Assembly (NCBI RefSeq): GCF_020884795.1
Contig: NZ_BBZF01000014.1
Location: 62,001 to 126,000 of the forward strand
Reading direction: 5' to 3'
DNA from: Micromonospora okii
Lineage (GTDB): Bacteria > Actinomycetota > Actinomycetes > Mycobacteriales > Micromonosporaceae
DNA: 64,000 bases
Under the pieces are notes generated by a model that was given only the letters and a program-made list of their open reading frames with translations, searched no databases and was not told the DNA's origin. Below, piece after piece: positions 55,631 to 64,000 of this stretch (the first letter of the stretch is position 1; each line of letters opens with the position of its first letter). Position numbers and translations under genes: made by a program.

Positions 55631-58000
55631 TCAAGCCTGACGCATCTCATGCGATGAGTCAACTGATCCCACATTTTGGTTCACGGACTTCGGCGGATCC
55701 CCCTCCGGCGCGCCGCCCGCACCCGGTGTGAGCTGCGCGGAAGCCTCCCACGGGAGGCGCTGCGCGGGCCCGGTCGCACGACGGGCTCCGGGCGACGTGG
55801 CGGCCTCCAGCAGCGCCTCCAGATGCTCGGCCGGCACCCCCCAGCCGAAGAGCGCGCCCTGGCCGAACCGGCAGCCGGCGGCGACCACCGCGGCCAGCTC
55901 CGGGCGCGTGGTCACTCCCTCGGCGATCACCTCCAGCCCGAGCTGGTGCCCCAGGCGCATCACGATGTCGACCATCGGCGCGAACGGCGGGCCGTCGGTG
56001 CCGACGGGGCGCACCGGCTCGTGCTCGGCGACCAGGCTGTGGTCGATCTTCAGGATGTCGATCGGCAGTCGGCGGAGCTGGCCGAGCGAGGAGTACCCCG
56101 CCCCGAAGTCGTCCAGGGCGATCCGGACGCCGGTGCGCCGCAGCGCGGTCAGCCGCCGGACCAGCTCGTCGAGGTCCGTGGCGACAGCGTGCTCGGTGAC
56201 CTCCAGCACCAGCCGCTGCGGCGGCACGCGGTGGGCGCGCAGCGCGTCGGCGACCTGGACGACGTACTCCGGGGCGTGCAGCTCACGGGGCGAGACGTTC
56301 ACCGACACCCACACGTCGTGCCCGGCGGCCAGCCAGCGGGAGAGCTGGGAACAGGCCTGGTCCAGCACCCACGCGCCGAGCTTGGCGATCATCCCGCACT
56401 CCTCGGCCAGCGGGATGAACTCGTCCGGCCCGATTCCGCCCAGCTCGTGGTGCCGCCAGCGCAGCAGCGCCTCCGCCCCCACCGGCCGCATCGACGGCAG
56501 CGACGCCACCGGCTGGAACACCAGCCGCAGCTCGCCGCGCTCGATCGCCCCGCGCATCTCGTGCTCCAGCGTCGTGCGCCGGCGCAGGAGCTGGTCGTAC
56601 GCCGCGTCGTAGTGCTCGATCCGGTTCTTGCCGCGCTGCTTGGCGTAGCGCAGGGCCAGGTCGGCGTGGCGCAGCAGCAGCTCGGTGTCCGGCTCGTCCG
56701 GCTGCCCGGCCACCCCGATGCTCACCGACAGGAAGACCGGCCCGCCCGGCTGGTCGTACGGGCGGCTGAGCACCCCGAGCAGCCGCTCGGCGACCCGCCC
56801 CGCCTCGACGGGGCCCCCGGGCATGAGCACCGCGAACTCGTCGCCGCCCAGCCGGGCGGCGAGGTCGCCGGGGCGCAGGTTGCCGCGCAGCCGCCGGCCC
56901 ACCTCGGCCAGCACCTCGTCGCCGACGTCGTGCCCGCGCATGTCGTTGACGTTCTTGAAACCGTCCAGGTCGAGCCCGAGGAGCACGCACGGGGTGCCGG
57001 CGGCGGTGCTCTGTGCCAGGGCCCCCAGCAGGCCCCGCCGGTTGGCCAGGCCGGTCAGCGGGTCGGTGTGCGCCAGCTCACGGAAGTGCGCCTCCCGCTC
57101 GGCCAGCCGGCCCGCGTACCGGCGCACGTCGTGCAGCGCGAGGTACTGCCGGGTCACCAGCGCGAAGCCCTCGATGCTGCCGGCGACGATGCCCAGGGCG
57201 TCGAACCGGCCGCCCTGGAGCAGGTGGTACATCGCGGAGGCGGCCATCGCGCCCATCGGGACGAAGGCGTGCGCCCCGTCGCGGCGGATCAGGTCGACGT
57301 CGATCTGCCCGGGCGGGACGGCCCCGTGCACCGTCAGCGCGGCGGTCAGCAGCCCGGCCGCGAGCAGCGCGCCCCCGGCCGACACCATGCCCGGCACGGC
57401 CTGGCAGAGCCCGCCGGCGATGCCGAGCCCACCACAGGTCACCGCCGTGATCCCGCCGCCGAGCCAGGCCAGCCGGCGACGCGGGGCGGCGGCCCGCAGG
57501 AGCACGACCAGGGTGAGCCCGGCGGTGAGCGCGACGGCGACGGTGGCCAGCAGGATCGGCGCGTGGGACATCGGGGTGGCCGTGGCGAGCAGCCGGGTCG
57601 GCTCGGAGAACAGCACCCAGCCGACGAACCAGAGGGCGGTCGCGATGATCAGGCCGTCGAGCAGCAGCCGGGCGGTCGCGGCCCGGGTGACGCCCGCGCC
57701 GGGCAGCCGCAGCAGGCCCGCGCCGAAGGCGAACGCGCTCGCGGCGATGCCGACGGAGACCAGGGTGGCCAGGCCGACGTTGTGCCCCTGCCCGTGCGCC
57801 GGGTGGCCGCCGGCGACCGCCGCGGTCAGCCCGACCAGGAGGCTGGCCAGCGCGAGCGCCGCCGCGACGGCGACCAGGGCGGCGGACCGGCCGCAGGCGC
57901 GCCCGGCCCGGCGGGCGCGGGCGACCAGCAGTGCGGTGGCGACGGCGGCGACGAGCCCGCTCAGCACCGCGACGGCGACCATGCCCGGGGGGAAGTGCAC
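55631..58000 (-). CDS. membrane GGDEF-EAL protein (cyclic-di-GMP turnover)
   Basis: A 789-residue protein with about 7-9 transmembrane helices (about 1-235), a GGDEF domain (about 315-475) and an EAL domain (about 490-735). The active site GGDEF is intact ([11 protein letters not shown]), with the inhibitory RxxD site five residues upstream (RPGDLAAR). The EAL motif is GAEALLRW with [17 protein letters not shown] and EVIAEGV. It may both make and degrade c-di-GMP. GTG start at 58000. Its stop lies inside the ilvB leader. The C-terminal 50 residues are disordered. Confidence 0.9.
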   Translation of the reverse strand: MHFPPGMVAVAVLSGLVAAVATALLVARARRAGRACGRSAALVAVAAALALASLLVGLTAAVAGGHPAHGQGHNVGLATLVSVGIAASAFAFGAGLLRLPGAGVTRAATARLLLDGLIIATALWFVGWVLFSEPTRLLATATPMSHAPILLATVAVALTAGLTLVVLLRAAAPRRRLAWLGGGITAVTCGGLGIAGGLCQAVPGMVSAGGALLAAGLLTAALTVHGAVPPGQIDVDLIRRDGAHAFVPMGAMAASAMYHLLQGGRFDALGIVAGSIEGFALVTRQYLALHDVRRYAGRLAEREAHFRELAHTDPLTGLANRRGLLGALAQSTAAGTPCVLLGLDLDGFKNVNDMRGHDVGDEVLAEVGRRLRGNLRPGDLAARLGGDEFAVLMPGGPVEAGRVAERLLGVLSRPYDQPGGPVFLSVSIGVAGQPDEPDTELLLRHADLALRYAKQRGKNRIEHYDAAYDQLLRRRTTLEHEMRGAIERGELRLVFQPVASLPSMRPVGAEALLRWRHHELGGIGPDEFIPLAEECGMIAKLGAWVLDQACSQLSRWLAAGHDVWVSVNVSPRELHAPEYVVQVADALRAHRVPPQRLVLEVTEHAVATDLDELVRRLTALRRTGVRIALDDFGAGYSSLGQLRRLPIDILKIDHSLVAEHEPVRPVGTDGPPFAPMVDIVMRLGHQLGLEVIAEGVTTRPELAAVVAAGCRFGQGALFGWGVPAEHLEALLEAATSPGARRATGPAQRLPWEASAQLTPGAGGAPEGDPPKSVNQNVGSVDSSHEMRQA

Positions 58001-58110
58001 GTCCCAACTGTGCCGGATGTCCTCCCCACGCGGGGGCCCGGGTGTGCATCTGTTGGGACACGGACCGCTTCCCCCGGGGCGTGCCGCCGGGCGGTGTCAG
58101 ACTGGTAGCC

Positions 58111-59958
58111 ATGCCTGAGCTGCGGTCGAAGACCTCCACGCACGGCCGGACGATGGCCGGCGCCCGGGCCCTGTGGCGGGCCACCGGGATGACCGACGAC
58201 GACTTCGGCAAGCCGATCGTCGCCATCGCGAACAGTTTCACCCAGTTCGTGCCCGGCCACGTCCACCTCAAGGACATGGGCGGCCTCGTCGCCGACGCGG
58301 TGGCCGAGGCGGGCGGGGTCGGCCGGGAGTTCAACACGATCGCCGTGGACGACGGCATCGCCATGGGCCACGGCGGGATGCTCTACTCCCTGCCCAGCCG
58401 GGAGCTGATCGCCGACGCGGTGGAGTACATGGTCAACGCGCACTGCGCGGACGCCCTGGTCTGCATCTCGAACTGCGACAAGATCACCCCGGGGATGCTG
58501 CTGGCCGCGCTGCGGCTGAACATCCCCACCGTCTTCGTCTCCGGCGGCCCCATGGAGGCCGGCAAGACCGTGGCGATCGAGGGCGTGGTCCACTCCAAGA
58601 TCGACCTGATCGACGCGATGATCGCCTCCTCCAACGAGGCGGTCACCGACGACCAGCTCGGCGAGATCGAGCGCTCCGCCTGCCCGACCTGCGGCTCCTG
58701 CTCCGGCATGTTCACCGCCAACTCGATGAACTGCCTCACGGAGGCCATCGGCCTGGCGCTGCCCGGCAACGGCTCGACGCTGGCCACCCACGCCGCGCGC
58801 CGGTCGCTCTTCGTCGAGGCCGGCCGCACCGCCGTGGAGATCGCCAAGCGCTGGTACGACGGCGACGACGCCTCGGTGCTGCCCCGCGAGATCGCCAACC
58901 GGGCCGCGTTCGAGAACGCCGTCGCCCTCGACGTGGCCATGGGCGGGTCGACCAACACGATCCTGCACCTGCTCGCCGCCGCCCGCGAGGCCGAGCTGGA
59001 CTTCTCGGTGGCCGACATCGACGCGATCTCCCGCCGGGTGCCCTGCCTGGCCAAGGTCGCGCCGAACTCGCCGCAGTACCACATGGAGGACGTGCACCGG
59101 GCCGGCGGCATCCCGGCCATCCTCGGCGAGCTGGACCGCGCCGGCCTGCTCCACCGCGACGTGCACTCGGTGCACTCCCCCTCGCTGTCCCAGTGGCTGG
59201 CCGACTGGGACGTGCGCGGCGGCTCGGCCACGCCGGAGGCGGTCGAGCTCTTCCACGCCGCCCCGGGCGGCGTGCGCACCACCGAGCCGTTCTCCACCAC
59301 CAACCGCTGGTCCACCCTCGACACCGACGCGGCGGGCGGCTGCGTGCGGGACCTCGCACACGCCTACAGCGCCGACGGCGGGCTGGCCATCCTGCACGGC
59401 AACCTCGCCCCCGAGGGCGCCGTGGTGAAGACCGCCGGGGTGCCCGAGGAGTGCCTGACCTTCCGCGGCCCGGCCAAGGTGTACGAGTCGCAGGACGACG
59501 CCGTCACCGCGATCCTGGCCAAGGAGATCGTCGCCGGGGACGTCGTGGTGATCCGGTACGAGGGCCCGAAGGGCGGCCCCGGCATGCAGGAGATGCTCTA
59601 CCCCACCTCGTTCCTCAAGGGGCGCGGGCTGGGACGGGCCTGCGCGCTGCTCACCGACGGCCGCTTCTCCGGCGGCACCTCCGGCCTCTCCATCGGGCAC
59701 GTCTCCCCCGAGGCGGCCTCCGGCGGGCTGATCGCCCTGGTCGAGACCGGCGACGAGGTCGTCATCGACATCCCGGCCCGCTCGATCGCGCTCGACGTGC
59801 CGGACGACGTGCTCCAGGCGCGCCGCATCGCCCAGGAGAAGCGCGACCGGCCGTACACGCCGGTCGCCCGGCAGCGGCCGGTCTCCGCCGCCCTGCGCGC
59901 GTACGCGTCGATGGCCACCTCGGCCAGCGACGGCGCCTACCGCCGCGTCCCGGAGTAA
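58111..59958 (+). CDS. ilvD: dihydroxyacid dehydratase
   Basis: A 615-residue iron-sulfur dehydratase common to Val, Ile and Leu synthesis. The cluster cysteines lie in [11 protein letters not shown] and [22 protein letters not shown], and [18 protein letters not shown] is the C-terminal signature. ATG 58111. Its TAA stop (59956-59958) is inside the 53-bp element copy 4. The upstream gap to the GGDEF-EAL gene holds an 8-bp inverted repeat (58001-58008 with 58052-58059). Confidence 0.95.
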   Translation: MPELRSKTSTHGRTMAGARALWRATGMTDDDFGKPIVAIANSFTQFVPGHVHLKDMGGLVADAVAEAGGVGREFNTIAVDDGIAMGHGGMLYSLPSRELIADAVEYMVNAHCADALVCISNCDKITPGMLLAALRLNIPTVFVSGGPMEAGKTVAIEGVVHSKIDLIDAMIASSNEAVTDDQLGEIERSACPTCGSCSGMFTANSMNCLTEAIGLALPGNGSTLATHAARRSLFVEAGRTAVEIAKRWYDGDDASVLPREIANRAAFENAVALDVAMGGSTNTILHLLAAAREAELDFSVADIDAISRRVPCLAKVAPNSPQYHMEDVHRAGGIPAILGELDRAGLLHRDVHSVHSPSLSQWLADWDVRGGSATPEAVELFHAAPGGVRTTEPFSTTNRWSTLDTDAAGGCVRDLAHAYSADGGLAILHGNLAPEGAVVKTAGVPEECLTFRGPAKVYESQDDAVTAILAKEIVAGDVVVIRYEGPKGGPGMQEMLYPTSFLKGRGLGRACALLTDGRFSGGTSGLSIGHVSPEAASGGLIALVETGDEVVIDIPARSIALDVPDDVLQARRIAQEKRDRPYTPVARQRPVSAALRAYASMATSASDGAYRRVPE

Positions 59959-60007
59959 GGAAGGGCACCTTCTTAACGCATACGGTAGAGAAGGTGCCCC
60001 CTCTCAC
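59955..60007. repeat. 53-bp palindromic element, copy 4
   Basis: Starts gtaaggaaggg and ends ccccctctcac; the TAA at its positions 2-4 is the ilvD stop codon. It marks the border between the ilv region and the accessory right end. Confidence 0.9.
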
Positions 60008-60397
60008 CTCCGCTACTAGAGCGACGAAGCGGACGGGTGCCGCCAGGACCGCCGTTGCCGTCGGCAACCAGCGAGCGCCACTGCGTCCGGCCCAGGTCCG
60101 CGCGGAGCCGGACCGTGTAGTCGTCGAACCGCTGCATCGGGTCGGCGACCTCGCTGGGCGTGGCGGTCGGGGTCACGTTCGCCCGCAGCCCGGCCCTCGT
60201 CCACCGGTGAACTCCGCGCCGCGAACAGGCCAGCGCCGGCCGGTTCGGGATGCCGTGCTGGCCTGGTGGCGGCCTCCGGCCGGCATCGGCCAGCACGGGC
60301 ACCCGGTCTACCGGTCGTCGTTGCGGTCGGCGGTGGACTGCGCCCGCGCTCGGCAGAGCCTTACACAGCGCCGCGCCGCCGATGTGGAACGAAGAGA
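60008..60397. other. stretch without a recognisable gene, possibly degraded
   Basis: About 390 bp. Short open frames on both strands (for example a minus-strand one with FDDYTVRLRADLGRTQWRSL) lack starts with ribosome sites and resemble nothing I know. It may hold a decayed gene at the edge of the accessory segment. Confidence 0.5.
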
Positions 60398-61129
60398 TCA
60401 ACCCCTGAAGGATGACGTCCGATTGTCCCAGCCGTAGCTCCCCAGGTAGGGGTGGAAACCGGCGGAAATGTACAGTGCGGACCCACCGAACCCGATGTGC
60501 TCAAAAAGGGTCATACCATAGTCGGAGACCGCGGACGATGCCTCGTCGTTCCAGCTGATACACCAGACGACGCACACCATGTCCACCTGCTTCAGGTTGC
60601 TGGCCGCCCACCCCGCCGGTATGAAGAGATTGTAGAACGTCCCGTTGTCACCGGAGTAGAGGTAAGAGCCGGCGTAGACCGAATTGTCGGTCTGGCCGGG
60701 CCCGGTTCCCGGGCGTTTCGGTGGCGAGACCGGGTTTCGAGCGGCGGCGGGCTCAGGGGTCAGCACTCGCTCCGGTCCGCCCTGCTCATGAACGAAGCGC
60801 TCGAAGTCAGCGGGCTTGGTGAACGCCTGGAGCTGGCCGTTCGGGCTCCCGCCCGGAACCACGGCCATGTACAGGGGTCGGCCGTTGTACCTGGTGATCG
60901 CGCTCGCGGGGACCGGCTCGCCGTTGATGGTGAGCGGCACCTGCGGCACCTGGTGCACGATCGCCCCGGGCGCCGCCGTGCCGACCCCGCCACGGCTGCC
61001 GGGACGACCGTCGAGCGGAGCCGCGGTGGCTGCGGTGGCCGGGGCCACCGACAGCAGCGTCGCCAGAGCGGCGCCGGTGAGCAGGGTGAGGGTGGATCGC
61101 CGTGTGTGCTGCCTCAGACGTGTGGACAT
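60398..61129 (-). CDS. secreted protein with C-terminal beta/gamma-crystallin-like domain
   Basis: A 243-residue exported protein. Signal peptide 1-37 (SRxxR-type basic start then LTLLTGAALATLLSVAPATAATAA). A middle region has GRPLYMAVVPGG, and the last ~35 residues, DYGMTLFEHIGFGGSALYISAGFHP and SYGWDNRTSSFRG, match the beta/gamma-crystallin / peptidase-inhibitor I36 motif. Two cysteines in VCVVWCISWND may pair. ATG 61129 has GGGAGGAAGC upstream; the frame extends upstream without support. Such domains bind Ca2+ or inhibit proteases. Lower GC and isolated position suggest horizontal acquisition. Confidence 0.75.
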   Translation of the reverse strand: MSTRLRQHTRRSTLTLLTGAALATLLSVAPATAATAAPLDGRPGSRGGVGTAAPGAIVHQVPQVPLTINGEPVPASAITRYNGRPLYMAVVPGGSPNGQLQAFTKPADFERFVHEQGGPERVLTPEPAAARNPVSPPKRPGTGPGQTDNSVYAGSYLYSGDNGTFYNLFIPAGWAASNLKQVDMVCVVWCISWNDEASSAVSDYGMTLFEHIGFGGSALYISAGFHPYLGSYGWDNRTSSFRG

Positions 61130-61304
61130 GCTTCCTCCCTGGGATGGGGGGCCGCAGCCGCCGTACCGGTGGCGGTTGCGGGTGGACACCCTTACCGAGA
61201 GGACTCGACCTGTGAGAAATACGTTCCACGACGGGGCGTGTGCTCAGATAGTGATTACTCAAGTTCAGATGGTGATTTCGGGTCGGCCGCTCCGCTGACG
61301 CTGC

Positions 61305-61397
61305 TCCACCGGGGTTGGCCTTGCGGTACGAGAACCACCTCTCGACCACCGGCATCCCGCCGATGTCGAATTCCACTGCGGACGATGCGGTGGACAT
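61305..61397 (-). pseudogene. fragment of a type ISP restriction-modification enzyme C terminus
   Basis: The frame reads VEFDIGGMPVVERWFSYRKANPGG, which closely matches the C-terminal YxVGGxxVVxxWFxYRxxNPGG block of type ISP restriction-modification proteins. The similarity stops after NPGG and the rest of the enzyme is absent. It lies 13 bp after the SBD protein gene. It looks like a remnant of a lost defence gene. Confidence 0.45.
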
Positions 61398-61410
61398 GGA
61401 CGGATCTTCT

Positions 61411-62550
61411 CTAGGCCGATAGGTTCGAGCCTGGCTCGCCGGTAGTCAGGGGCGAGGAGCAAGCCGCTCCGGTGGCAGAGTCGTAACCGGCAAGCCCGAC
61501 CTGAGCCAGCAGCGCCGGCCAGTCGACAGCGACCATCGATATCCTGGACAGCATCGCCACCGCACGACGCCGCACTTCGACGTCGTTCAGCAGATCCGCG
61601 ACGGCGGGAGAGAATCCCAGCGATAGGGCGTCGGGCGTACCGAGCACCACACCGCCCCGGGAACCGGACAGCTCGGCCTCCCAGCCCTCCGGCGTCCTGA
61701 TATCCCATAGTTCGCTGCCAGCAACCGGAGCCAACGGGTATTCACCCGGCTTTCCGAACATACCGGTTGAGCCATACCGATCGAGCACAGGCATGAGACT
61801 GGCCCTGGCGTCGGCCCACTGTGTGAGACGGTCCCCACCGGCTGCGATCCTCCCGATGGCCCACAGCATCGTCAGCGGCACGTTCTGGGCCGCTGCGCTG
61901 CAGCGGGTACGGCGGGTTGTATCGACGACATCCTGTACGGCCGCGAAGAAGCGCCAACTGTTCGTCCGAGCCAGCACGGACGGCTGTGGCCGTGGCACCG
62001 GGCCAGGCATGCCCGGCAGGAATCGCAGGACAGCGGCGTACTCGGCGGCGCTGACCAGCGTGAGGCTGCGCAGCGGAACGGGAAGCCCGAGACGACGCAG
62101 GAGAGGTTCGGCCAGCACCGGGCGGAAGAACGGCTTGACCTCGCCCAGCGCCATGATGTGTTCCCAGGTCCGCCCGTCGCCATCGGTCTGCCACATCTGC
62201 TTCGCCACCGCCGGATTTCGGAACAGGTGCAGGATCCGGGCGCGGGAGTAGAAGATCTCGTCGGCGCAGAAAAAGACATGATCGCCAACCCGACGGGCAC
62301 GGAGCGCGCGCACCTCGGCGTTGTCTTTCTGGCTGCTTGGTGTCGATCCCCAGAGCCGGGCGACGCCGTCCGGATAGAGCCGCTGTAGGACCGCCAGATC
62401 GGGCCCGAGTTCGGCCGCGATTTCTGTGAGGGGGACACCCCGCTTGACGGAATGCTCGTAGTGCTGGGGGCCGCGCACGTCGGCCCCGCCCCGCAACTGC
62501 AGCAGCAACTGCGGCGTCCGACCGGCTTGCCGGGTATCCCTCTCGCTCAC
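61411..62550 (-). CDS. EVE-like plus phosphorothioate-binding (SBD-like) protein lacking a nuclease domain
   Basis: A 379-residue protein, function not certain. Residues about 80-170 (RRVGDHVFFCADEIFYSRARILHLF, TWEHIMALGEVKPFFRPV) resemble EVE-type base-binding domains found with restriction systems. Residues about 197-335 resemble the sulfur-binding domain of ScoMcrA: NVPLTMLWAIGRIA, ADARASLMPVLDRYG, then GEYPLAPVAGSELWDI, with the Tyr-Pro pair (271-272) that lines the phosphorothioate pocket in that family. The HNH nuclease normally following is absent; the protein ends about 30 residues later in an unusual SSPLTTGEPGSNLSA tail. GTG start at 62550. Lower GC than its neighbours. Confidence 0.55.
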   Translation of the reverse strand: MSERDTRQAGRTPQLLLQLRGGADVRGPQHYEHSVKRGVPLTEIAAELGPDLAVLQRLYPDGVARLWGSTPSSQKDNAEVRALRARRVGDHVFFCADEIFYSRARILHLFRNPAVAKQMWQTDGDGRTWEHIMALGEVKPFFRPVLAEPLLRRLGLPVPLRSLTLVSAAEYAAVLRFLPGMPGPVPRPQPSVLARTNSWRFFAAVQDVVDTTRRTRCSAAAQNVPLTMLWAIGRIAAGGDRLTQWADARASLMPVLDRYGSTGMFGKPGEYPLAPVAGSELWDIRTPEGWEAELSGSRGGVVLGTPDALSLGFSPAVADLLNDVEVRRRAVAMLSRISMVAVDWPALLAQVGLAGYDSATGAACSSPLTTGEPGSNLSA

Positions 62551-62678
62551 GGTGCCACCCCCCGCAGCCAGCCCTCACCCGCCCCGGATTCCACAATAGA
62601 CTGAGGACGAGAAAGCCGGGGCCTTGCCCGTTCTCGCTACCGTCGGGCTCCGATGGGCGGCAGCGAGGAGGCCCGGTC

Positions 62679-63641
62679 GTGCGTACTTCAGATGACCTTC
62701 CCGCGCTGCTGCGGCCGTCGGCGTGGCCGACCCCCGGCGCGGAAGGCTACGGCGCCATGCGCGTCCTGCCGGGCACGGGGCCCGCGCACGAGGTGATCCG
62801 CGTCATCGGCGCCACGGTCGACCCGCGCGCCCACCGGCCCGTGTCGGATGCGCTGGCCGAGGCGGTGGCCTGCTACCGGGCCCTGCCCGCGCAGGAGCGG
62901 ACCGGCGTCGGGTACGGCGGCGGCCCGGCCGCGTCGGCCGCGATCTCCGCGCTGCTGCGCCTGACCCGTGACCTGGAGGCGCTCGGCGAGGACACCGGCG
63001 TCCGCGTCCCGGACGACCTGCGCGCGTACCTGGAGAAGCCGGGCCGGCTGCGGGCGGACCTGCGCGCGGCCATCGCGGACTTCCTGGTGCCCCACCTCGA
63101 CCGGGACGTCCGGCGGCTCCGGTCGTTCTCGCTGATCCTGTTCCGCGAGTCGGACCTCGACGGCGAGGCGGCCCGCTCCCTCGTCGAGGAGCGCGCCCAG
63201 TGGCGGGCCGCGCTGACTCCGCAGCACGGCGCCCGACGCGACCTCCACCTGGCGGTGATCCCGCCGCCGACGGCGGCCCGGGAGATCGAGGAACTCGCGC
63301 GGGACATCGGGTGCGAGGGGTCGCTCCCGTGCGTCGTCTTCCTCGGCACCCGGCCGGAGCTGGCCGCCGAGAGGGGAAGCCGGCTCAGCCGGTGGAGCGC
63401 CCGCCGGCTCGTGGCGTCCCCGCCCACCGTGCCGGCCCAGCTCGCACAGATCTACCGCAGCGTCTACTCCGCGCGACCGGACCTCACCGACAACCTCGCC
63501 GTAGCGACCGGCGACAAGGTCGTCCAGCTCGTCTCGTCGCGGCTCGACTGGTTGGCCGTGGCGACGCTCGCCGCCGGGGCGATCGGCGGTCCCGCCGCGG
63601 CGGACGGCATCGGCGTGATCTTCGAGCTGATCAGGAGATGA
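62679..63641 (+). CDS. hypothetical protein, accessory region
   Basis: A 320-residue protein I do not recognise. It begins at a GTG with GGAGG upstream, has a long helical Ala/Arg/Leu-rich middle (about 60-180), a PCVVFLGTRPE segment (about 222-232) and a hydrophobic C terminus (about 288-318) that may be one or two membrane helices. It is divergent from the SBD-like gene and convergent with the partial gene at the right edge. Confidence 0.65.
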   Translation: MRTSDDLPALLRPSAWPTPGAEGYGAMRVLPGTGPAHEVIRVIGATVDPRAHRPVSDALAEAVACYRALPAQERTGVGYGGGPAASAAISALLRLTRDLEALGEDTGVRVPDDLRAYLEKPGRLRADLRAAIADFLVPHLDRDVRRLRSFSLILFRESDLDGEAARSLVEERAQWRAALTPQHGARRDLHLAVIPPPTAAREIEELARDIGCEGSLPCVVFLGTRPELAAERGSRLSRWSARRLVASPPTVPAQLAQIYRSVYSARPDLTDNLAVATGDKVVQLVSSRLDWLAVATLAAGAIGGPAAADGIGVIFELIRR

Positions 63642-63651
63642 GTCGGCCCGG

Positions 63652-64000
63652 CTAGCGACCGGTGAAGCCGAGCAGGGCCAACCGGGCCAGGAGACGGTCC
63701 GGCACCGTCTGCCCGCCCGCTCGGCGGCCCCCTTCCGGCACCCGGGCCACGCGGTGCCGGAGCCGGTCGAACAGCGCCTCGGCCTGCAGCGCGCTCACCA
63801 GCGTGAACCGGAAGGTGTCGTCCCACGAGACGCCGAAGAGCTCCTCGCCGCCGAAGACGTGCCGCCCGTACGACGCCCGCACCGGCCCCGCGCCGACGGA
63901 GTCGAGCGCTTCGAGCAGTTCCCACGGCGTCGGATACTGCGCGATGGCCGGACCGGCGAGGCCACCGTCCCGCGAGCGGAACGCCTCGATCCGGCTGTAG
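63652..64000 (-). CDS. hypothetical protein, C-terminal part (runs off the right edge)
   Basis: The last 115 or so codons of a minus-strand gene, ending LLARLALLGFTGR with a TAG at 63652-63654. Visible segments are PTPWELLEALDSVGAGPVRASYGRHVFGG and SWDDTFRFTLVSALQAEALFDRL. The open frame continues to the window end, so the start is not visible. No family recognised. Confidence 0.6.
   Translation of the reverse strand, partial: YSRIEAFRSRDGGLAGPAIAQYPTPWELLEALDSVGAGPVRASYGRHVFGGEELFGVSWDDTFRFTLVSALQAEALFDRLRHRVARVPEGGRRAGGQTVPDRLLARLALLGFTGR

Noticed and set aside
58001..58059. 8-bp inverted repeat between the GGDEF-EAL and ilvD genes as an operator.
   Set aside because: Too short and too spread (43-bp spacing) to claim on its own; noted only in the ilvD entry.
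60008..60397. A 142-codon minus-strand frame and a plus-strand one.
   Set aside because: No ribosome site, no recognised domain and strongly biased composition; reported only as possible decay.

Overview
The window is about 64 kb of very GC-rich actinobacterial chromosome, most likely from a Micromonosporaceae member (Micromonospora or Salinispora type). The evidence is the codon bias, frequent GTG starts, a SepIVA-type DivIVA homologue beside the YceD/L32 genes, an F420-pathway cofC, an HU protein with a long Lys/Ala/Pro tail, a helix-turn-helix/DUF397 pair, and family-like intergenic palindromes. No rRNA, CRISPR array, prophage or intact transposase was found. Assignments rest on reading protein motifs, not on database searches.

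Left part (1-9.2 kb): a minus-strand housekeeping block, rnc-plsX-rpmF-yceD-sepIVA-like-coaD-rsmD, then a serine hydrolase, recG and a fatty-acid-kinase-like gene. rpmB is divergent. 9.2-25 kb holds an ATP-grasp ligase of unknown substrate, thiL, a stand-alone Lrp ligand-binding domain, a DUF3515 protein, ddl, a DNA-binding regulator with DUF397 facing two coupled small genes, a HemK-like methyltransferase, a cystathionine-gamma-lyase-like enzyme, gpsA, plsC, cofC, ppk and a MutT1-type Nudix/phosphatase.

Middle (25-41 kb): HU, leuD-leuC with divergent ndgR, two identical tRNA-Glu genes and a tRNA-Gln, then an FAH-family enzyme, a membrane protein, a secreted SGNH hydrolase with a cellulose-binding module, arfB, a DegP-like protease and a moxR-DUF58-VWA operon.

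Right (41-60 kb): a branched-chain amino acid region with cimA, ilvE, leuB, serA, ilvC, ilvN, ilvB and ilvD, interrupted by ahpC-ahpD, apbE and a GGDEF-EAL gene. cimA supplies 2-oxobutyrate through citramalate. cimA and ilvB each appear to have a leader peptide followed by an intrinsic terminator, as in classical attenuation. Between ilvB and ilvN lies a tandem 51-bp repeat that forms two chained micro-ORFs.

The right end (60-64 kb) is accessory and partly lower in GC: a secreted beta/gamma-crystallin-like protein, a protein resembling EVE plus phosphorothioate-binding (SBD) restriction modules but without a nuclease, a scrap of a type ISP restriction enzyme, and unknown genes.

The most striking non-coding signal is a 53-bp palindromic element present four times (17493, 24682, 41332, 59955). 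Both its ends, read inward, begin G-TAA-G or G-TGA-G, and it supplies the actual stop codons of four flanking genes.
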